Notes under the pieces: model-generated
Told to the model about the DNA's origin: nothing
The model's input: the letters and a program-made list of their open reading frames with translations, nothing else
Database searches by the model: none
Program-made: the position numbers and the translations under genes
Assembly: GCA_000149265.1 (NCBI GenBank)
Contig: CH002979.1
Span: forward strand, 414,384-478,383
Origin: Ciona savignyi
Lineage: Eukaryota; Chordata; Ascidiacea; Phlebobranchia; Cionidae
Length of the DNA stretch: 64,000 bases
Direction: 5' to 3'
Shown: in pieces, positions 57,230 through 64,000 of the stretch
How positions within the stretch are numbered: the stretch's first letter is position 1
Layout of the letters: every line of letters begins with the position of its first letter

Positions 57230-57880
57230 TTCTAACTATCGTTTACCTGACTTTGGGATTTTAGGTTTACCGATTAATTCTAGAACTTTCTGTTTAGCAT
57301 TAAAGAGAAAAAGCTAGCGGCTGGTTTTGATGCAACTACGCTCGGGCGACGTCCCGGCACATTAATTTTGGGCCAATTCATCTAATTATTAACCCACACG
57401 GCGCCACGGCGCTGTTATTCCGACATCTGTGTCTGTTTTTGCGATATAGAGCGACACTTTTATATGGGTTCGCTATAAAGAAAAAATGCAGTACATGATT
57501 TCTAAACCCGAACAATAGATTTGGTTTGCACGTTAATTAGAATGCATTCTTCTAATGTCTGCATCATTTAATTGGAAAGTGCGAGTCGTTAGAAGATACC
57601 ACATTGTTCTCTCGGTGTTTAATGTATTCTGGAACGTCATGTAAACATGTGTGTACCCATATAGGCTACAGTAGCGTACAGTGAACAATAGTTGTTGTTT
57701 ATACGTGGAATTACAATACAGTCTGCCGATATCGTATTGTTGTCTACATCGTAAATTGGAGAAACGATAACATTGTTTTGCAGTTTTTTTTATTCAAAAG
57801 TTTTCTGTGTCATCGCAAATAATTTTTCAGTAAATTAGACTGCTAAAAATTACTTAAATGTCGTATAGACAAGTGTAGAG
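57230..57880. other. S3 5' flank and palindrome inner edge
   Basis: Positions 57400-57850 pair with 41210-41620. No gene seen. Confidence 0.45.
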
Positions 57881-58171
57881 CAAGTAGCTCTCTGTCAAAT
57901 GCGCTGTACTTAGCTCATGTTGGCGCGATTGCTGAAAAAAGCGAACGGTTGTCACTTGCCATCGATAAGTTGCTGCAACACTGAGCCAATGGAGTGTTCT
58001 GATGCGTTCGTTGTTATAGCGGTTATCGCGTGTGGTGCAGGATGGTGCAACAATGTAGCGTTTGCCAAGGCTGTTTTAGCCGCGGCGACAGAAGAATTCA
58101 AATTGTCATCCAAATTAGCTTAGATGACTTTCTGGACAAAGAGTCGTAAATTGGCGACATGATTGTGGCAG

Positions 58172-58700
58172 TAGATTCTATTTGAATAAGGCAAGAAAAT
58201 GTTTTACTTGCTTTATTCATTAGGTGAACGATACCTAAATTCACTCTGCCCTAGGGTTACTTTACTTCGGTACGGTGTGAACTCGAAGGGCTAGGTCTGA
58301 GCTGCGAGAATCGCATCACCCTGTGGTAGTGCGGTTAACCAGTGCTGCCTCCAGTCTCACCACTGGAAGGCGTGAATTTAGGTTTCGGGATATTTTAAGC
58401 AATAGAACCCATCCCTACGTGATTTGCACGCTGTGGAGAGATGCCTGCGAAGGGCGTCTCTTCCAGCACCCACATCCTAGGGATACCCAGCCCACTCCCT
58501 ACATGGCTTGCACGCTGTGGAGAGATGCCTGCGAAAGGTGTCTCTTGCAGCAACCACATACTAGGGAAACCTTCCCCAGTGGATTAATTTCCACATTGCA
58601 CGAGGGGATCGGCCTAAGGCCACCAACTCGCACTAAGTGCTCAATTTTTTCTTTTTTTGGCTAACCACCAAAAAAAATAAACAAATAAATAAACAAAATA
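58172..58700 (+). mobile_element. tRNA-derived SINE-like insertion (SINE-3) with internal 84-bp duplication
   Basis: Breaks the gypsy copy between GATTGTGGCAG and GGCGGTATAAAACG, which are nearly adjacent in the left arm. It contains a tRNA-like stretch (GTGGTAGTGCGGTTAACC), two 84-bp-spaced copies of GCACGCTGTGGAGAGATGCC (58426, 58510) and an (AAATA)n-rich tail. Confidence 0.65.
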
Positions 58701-58900
58701 GGCGGTATAAAACGATGATAGTAGTTTATCATACTAGCAAATGCCTAAAGTGACTTGATAAAAATGGGACGGGGAAACTGCTGAATTGCTTCTACCTTGT
58801 CCGGAAGTGGTTGAGCACCATCTCTGTTTACGCGGTGTTCGAGGAAATTGATTTGTCCAACTCGAAACTTTAAATTGATCAAGTCCGTAATCATTAAGAT

Positions 58901-59310
58901 GGCGCATAACCAATTAAGATGTGACGAGTGCTACCTTCCCTTTGTCATTGTTTATAAACGAGAGTTTTGCTAAGAAACAATGGTGTTGATTAACCAATGT
59001 TTGTTTGATTGGAAGCAGCATGTGCTAGGCTACGCGTCGGTGTTCTTGTTTAGCTGTAACGTTTTGTAATAGTGGAGCAGTGCTTGGTGAAATAAAGGTG
59101 TTGATTGTGCATCTGCTAGCTGTTTCCTTGGAAAAAAAACTTGCCGATGTAAGAAGGGCTATGGGTTCAAAAGTTAAATTTTGGAGTTTAGGCTGCAGAT
59201 CCAAGCTTTAATTTTTGATTGTGACTTCCTATGTCAGGATTTTGAGTGACAGTCGTTTTTGTGCGGTCAGTTTGCATGAGAGAGATATGAAGAATAATTA
59301 GTTGAACGCC
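58901..59310 (-). mobile_element. MITE-G inside gypsy remnant (right arm)
   Basis: Mirror of 39098-39507, in the same position within the gypsy sequence. The insertion therefore predates the duplication. Confidence 0.7.
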
Positions 59311-59639
59311 TCCTTAAGCTGTTTAAAGATCTGTTTTAAATGTTTATGCTGTTCGAAAGATAATGCGATGTCCACAAGATTACCATCGAGAAAATTGTAA
59401 ACGAGAGGCAATGATTGACATGCGGTATCCCTGAGACGTTGGAATGCTTGTGCAGTTTTCTAACCCACATGGCATTCGTACGAACTCCAATAAACCAAAC
59501 GGTGTTATGACATCGAGTTTGAGTATATCTTGGTAAGAAATTCGCTCCCAGTAGTGGCAAAGTGACTTCTGACTAGACAAATTTCCATTTAAATTTATAA
59601 GCTGACAAATCTAGTAAGACCAAGCGGTAGCCGTACGTT

Positions 59640-60290
59640 TAAATTTTCAGATTGGTGAAAGTTAATGCTTTACGCACTGCTATGCCAATTAGAAGAAAGA
59701 AATAGTATACCTAAGGTAATACCCTAAAAATTGTAATTTGTTTCTAAATCATGATTGTGACAGGCATGCCATATCGCCGCTACATCTATAAAGAGAAGTA
59801 ATAGAATCGGATTAAACCTAAAACTTCAAGAGAATTGTTACATAACATGCCCTAGTAATATAAAAACAGAAATTTATGTACTAAACCCAGGTGATTCCAC
59901 GAACCCATAAAAAAACTAATTCGAGCTGTTTTAGGAAATTAGCTTCTTTTTACTAAAGCGCTTGTCAAGATGCTTTAATTTAAAACATTTGTGGTAAAAT
60001 ATTCATAAATCTAACAGAAATATTCATTTTAACTGCACATAAAAAAAGTTTGGTTTGGTAATTATGATACTTGTGCGTTTATGCTTGCAGAAACAAAATT
60101 ATGGCAGTCCGGGTAAAACTTTCTGAAATAATAATAACATAGACCTGATGTGCACATATCTGACAATAACATCTATTGTGTAATAAACATTAATAACAAG
60201 ATCGGATTGTTACCTTTGGGACCCATACTTTCTTGCTTGCAGAAACAAACTACATTCTCGGTGTATAAAAAACAAATTGTGGTTTGGGGG
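59640..60290. mobile_element. Family T fragment
   Basis: Mirror of 38120-38760. Confidence 0.55.
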
Positions 60291-60642
60291 AAAATATATA
60301 ATTCACTCTTTTAGTTAAAAACAACGGCTAATATACAATTATTAAAATCCAGGTATATACCAAAACTCACACAAAACTTATATATGCGTTCACCTACGAT
60401 ATGTATTAATCAGATCATGTTTAAGTATGTTTGAAGTGGGTGTGTCAAAGGATTAATTGATTAGCGCAAAAAAGCCATATTATTTTACAGCATTTAACAT
60501 CTTGTTTTTCAAATATAACAATATACAAATAGAAAAAGTATACTTTTGTTCGGATAAAACGATGAATAACCGTGTAAATCGAGGGCACAGTGTTTCATAG
60601 TCGTAATAATTATGATGGAACTTCATATGCTGTGGGATCCAT

Positions 60643-62748
60643 CTAAGGGAAGCCTGCTGGTGATGCTTGGGGAAAGCCTGCGGGTGTCCGATATGTCGTT
60701 GTCATCGTGGTGTCACCCCCTTGTTCGCGTTTCTTCGCTTCGTCTGCGATCATATATTTAACATCACAGGTCCAGCATTAATTATAGTAGACTCATCATT
60801 TAAACTAGTACCACCCCAACATACCAACAAGAGTGTCAACCGTGGTCAACAACGTGTTAACTACCATTCAACATTCAAACGGTTTTTAAAGAGGAAGGTT
60901 TCTGTAATCACATCAGATTACGAAACCCAGTATTGTACAATATCGAGTGTATAATATACATTAGTTATTTTCGTGCAAGCCGAAACCCAACCAAACGTGG
61001 TCTGTGGGTATGGATAAACAATGGCCGCTTTATCCGGAACTATATTCGCGGGTATTCTGACGAATCTAAGTAAGATAAGAACCCTTTAGTTTATCCTATA
61101 CTTTAATCCACAAAATATAGCTAGGTCTCACCTGCAATAGCAATAAACGCAATTCCCCACATAACGCTCCAAATCAAACCGACAGGGAAAGCAAACAAAG
61201 TTATAATCTGTGCGATTCCCACCCAGAAGTTGATACAGAACGTAGCGAACCGACTGCCGCCTGATTCACCCACATTACCACAGCACAGCACACCGAAACC
61301 AGCTATTATAGTTCCTGCAAACAAAGTTTAATATCTAGCTAACTTTTCACACGCAAATCTTACCAAAGCCAACTAGAATGCAGTTTATAATGCAACAAAT
61401 AATCGCAAATGCCATCGGTAATTCCGGAATCGCTTTCCTCATTCCCGCCATCGATAAGCTGCTATGGTGTGTTGTCACAACTTGGTGTGTGACGTAAGTT
61501 GTGCCCGGAGCAGTTGATATGTAAGGCTGTACGAAATCGATAATTAACATGAAGACCTAAACAGCTATATACCATATAGTATTTGGACAAATGATTAACG
61601 CGACCGATACATATACCAATTTGCTACAAAAACGATCTTGGTGACGAACAATTAGGCGTTTTAAAAAAGTCTTTAAATAAGCATGTATTGTGGTCAGAAT
61701 CATGTACATCTAGACCGTGTCAGCTACGATTCTTAAAATTTCCAAATATTTGCACAACTCTTTCTTGAATAACCTCAAGTTAGACACAATATGTGTTCAG
61801 TCATATCAAATTGTCTTGGAAATCCCCTTTACATTGTCTTGGAAAAGGTTATTCGATCAAATTTCGGTTGCAACATATCTGGTTCGAGTAATTAGTTACT
61901 TTCATTGGTGAAAGTGTGACACTAGATGAACACTAGCTATTTAAACATCCTCTATCAGTTCAAACTACGCAGGGGTGGAGGGGACGGTCGGAAATTATGT
62001 TTTACGCATCGATTTTCCGAATTATAAAGCTAACCCAACCGCCAAAGTGGTATGGATGTGTAAAAACACAAACCCAAACAATACACTAAGGGGGTTAAAA
62101 CTTTTTAGAAGTGTAAAATTTAGAAATTAATAGCATCATTTAAACTCGCTTAAACATACTGTGTTCTTATAGGCCTTTTAAGTTTTTTAACTGTTCATCT
62201 GTTATATACAATTATACAGGTAGAAATAGTACATTATGGTTTCAACTCGATTATATATATTTGAAGGATTTTTTGGAGTAAACAGATTTATTTTAATTCT
62301 ATATTTATTTTTTTTAATATACTTAACCACAAGTATGGAATATTTGGTGTAAATTGACCAATGTATTCCCGAAAACACTGCTAATCCGAACAGATAATGC
62401 CCCAAAATAGTTGTATTTTTGACTTTTCCGGTCTCTGTTACTTTTCTTTATAATACCTAACATTTCTGTCAACTTAATCATACAATCCCTTCCTGGCCAA
62501 ACTTTATATACATACAATTTAAAAAAATAAGATTTTAAAAAATGAAACTGATAAAATTTAAAAAATACCCCTAAATCCAGATATGTCCGTTTCTTTTAAC
62601 AATAATTTTATACAGTTTTCCCTAACAATTGTTGACAATATTATTGAAAAGACACAAATAACGAACTGACCTGTTCTCCATATTGAGCAGATGTTGAATA
62701 ACCCGGAGGTAGGGGTGGGAAATTTTCTGGTTTAGTTGGATACGACAT
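60643..62748 (-). CDS. Spec3/Stum-family two-pass membrane protein, copy S4
   Basis: Minus-strand exons 62671-62748, 61364-61526, 61132-61314 and 60643-60743 give 174 residues. It is near-identical to S2: Trp to Leu within the second hydrophobic segment (GLIWSVMWG) and a slightly different last ten residues. Intron 1 is about 375 nt longer than in S2, with extra AT-rich sequence near 62090-62440 and a SINE-2 fragment at 61566-61660. The 5' flank is cut by a gap. The loss of one aromatic in the otherwise fixed GWIWS motif is the only suspicious change. Confidence 0.78.
61566..61660 (+). mobile_element. SINE-2 fragment in S4 intron 1
   Basis: Mirror of 36758-36842. Confidence 0.55.
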
Positions 62749-63009
62749 TTTTAACTATTGATCTCTGAGATATTGGTTGATACCCTACTTTTAAAAAAAC
62801 GTCAAGTAAAGTGTTTTGCCTCCCAGTAGACATCCGGCCGATGGATTCGTAACACAATACTTCTATACGACCATGAGCAATAGCTTTGGTGAAGTTCCCA
62901 TCGAAAAACAAAGGTGTTTTTGGCGTAATGGTGTACGAATGCGTTTATCGTCCCCAAAACAATAGAAGGGACGGTTAAATCACATTTCGTTTGGTCGTCA
63001 AGTAACAAC

Positions 63010-63109
63010 NNNNNNNNNNNNNNNNNNNNNNNNNNNNNNNNNNNNNNNNNNNNNNNNNNNNNNNNNNNNNNNNNNNNNNNNNNNNNNNNNNNNNNNNNNN
63101 NNNNNNNNN
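63010..63109. other. Assembly gap (100 N)
   Basis: Comparison with the left arm (35663-35791) predicts that about 130 bp is missing. Confidence 0.95.
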
Positions 63110-63310
63110 ATTTGTAAGATTGTCGTTACGCGATGATATTGGGCAAATTACTGTGTTACTTTCAAGTCGTGCGATCGCATATTCCAAGGCTTTCACTAAT
63201 AAGGTGGAAACTTGTGCACACCAAAGACGGAAATTAATATTTATAACCTATTGGTTAAGAAATATATTTTAGGCGATTCTGCTAAGTACCATGTCCAAGT
63301 TAGCTAACCG

Positions 63311-64000
63311 ACCGGACTTCCCTTAATAATGCAGGAGGACAACCACGGTGCAGTATAAAGGTTTTGGGGGAAATCTCAGCTCCTTCCCGCTTTCTCTTCT
63401 TTTAGTGTTGCCATTTTATAATAAACTGCTATTGATCGCTTTTACCAAAAGTCCGTCATCCACTGTTTACACGTGTGCGCCAGATAATCAGGTGAAAGTC
63501 GAACTATCATTAAGTGTGTCCCCCCGTTCGTGTAATGACTAAAAAGGGAAGCCGATTAATTGGGCAACAATAATGGAGGGAAAAGGGGTAGGAAAGAAAA
63601 TTCGCTTTAAAATACGGTATAACGCTAAAGCTGATTGACGGGTACGTCTGGCTGGACCCACATTCAATATTATATTTAATTAAATAGGTGTTCTAGCGAC
63701 TGTCAAAGATAATAAACCCAAACACCCACCTCAACGCCCTATAATTATGGGTCTCATTGGGAAAAATAGGACACATATTGTTTTTCTCCTTTTTTTCGTC
63801 AAAAGCTTGACAGGCATGGTATGTCAACCCGACATCTACCAGAAATAATAATGGTATCGTAACAAAACTTTGTCATATACCAAAAAAATTATACAAAAAA
63901 CAAAATTTTGGGTGATAAATCCAGGGGAATCCCCCTGAGACATTAAAAAACCAAAACGTTTTTTTTTTAAATATTAGCTTTTGGGGCATAGCGCTTGAAC
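63311..64000 (-). repeat. Inverted 3' end of a peptide-array unit
   Basis: Reverse complement of 34740-35450 (unit D end), including the TTATTATAAA block and a family T piece (63775-64000). A further unit with its peptide gene on the minus strand is expected beyond 64000. Confidence 0.7.

Larger units (their letters stand above)
57881..59620 (-). pseudogene. Decayed Ty3/gypsy pol, inverted copy
   Basis: Mirror of 38780-40030: RNase H piece at 57917-58123, RT pieces at 58720-58880 and 59336-59580. It is interrupted by a SINE-like insert and MITE-G. The distal part present at 40030-40800 is missing. Confidence 0.75.
57400..64000. repeat. Right arm of large palindrome (continues past window)
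   Basis: Reverse complement of 41620-34740, with a private SINE-type insertion at 58172-58700. The last bases match array unit 3' sequence, so the arm has not ended at 64000. Confidence 0.85.

Noticed and set aside
57917..58123. 68-codon plus-strand frame as a gene
   Set aside because: It is antisense to the RNase H part of the inverted gypsy remnant.

Overview
The window looks like nuclear DNA of an ascidian tunicate, most likely of the Ciona type. The reasons are AT-rich sequence, 60-150 nt introns with consensus splice sites, an intact BEL/Pao-type retroelement body, abundant tRNA-derived SINEs and foldback elements, a Spec3/Stum-family gene cluster, and small secreted peptide precursors with an acidic tail. 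The genus is inferred from family content, not proven. Three runs of exactly 100 N are assembly gaps.

Layout. (1) 1-3340: a 1.35-kb inverted repeat holds two head-to-head genes for a Tyr-rich secreted peptide; the left copy is cut by the window edge. (2) 3340-8320: repeat-rich DNA including a 1.87-kb foldback transposon with internal subrepeats. (3) 8322-9275: Spec3/Stum-like gene S1. (4) 10080-35450: four tandem units (A-D, about 5.4-6.4 kb before insertions). Each carries one copy of a secreted Arg10/Pro-rich peptide gene, a decayed first-exon relic (the part expected in unit B would lie in a gap), SINEs and foldback elements. Units B and C have each taken an LTR element into an exon-1-like sequence. 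(5) 36052-37781: Spec3-like gene S2, then a decayed Ty3/gypsy pol. (6) 41878-42624: a single-exon sulfotransferase-like gene. (7) 43031-50207: a BEL/Pao retrotransposon with two nearly identical 510-bp LTRs, GGAAG target duplications and a frame-broken gag, inserted in an older MITE. (8) 51400-54480: MITE, hAT-type MITE and a SINE trio. (9) 54480-64000, mostly minus strand: a Spec3 exon-1 relic, S3, the inverted gypsy copy, and S4. Segment 57400-64000 is the inverted counterpart of 34740-41620, so the window holds most of a large palindrome whose right arm runs off the end into the 3' part of another peptide-array unit.

The likely biological core is a cluster of rapidly duplicating genes for secreted cationic peptides (two unrelated cores, Arg/Pro/Trp-rich and Tyr-rich, on the same signal peptide - basic core - phase-1 intron - acidic tail plan), interleaved with two-pass membrane proteins of the Spec3/Stum family. 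The precursor plan matches known ascidian antimicrobial peptide precursors, so a host-defence role is the leading inference, but nothing in the sequence proves it. The rest of the window is mostly transposon-derived and records the order of insertions and duplications.
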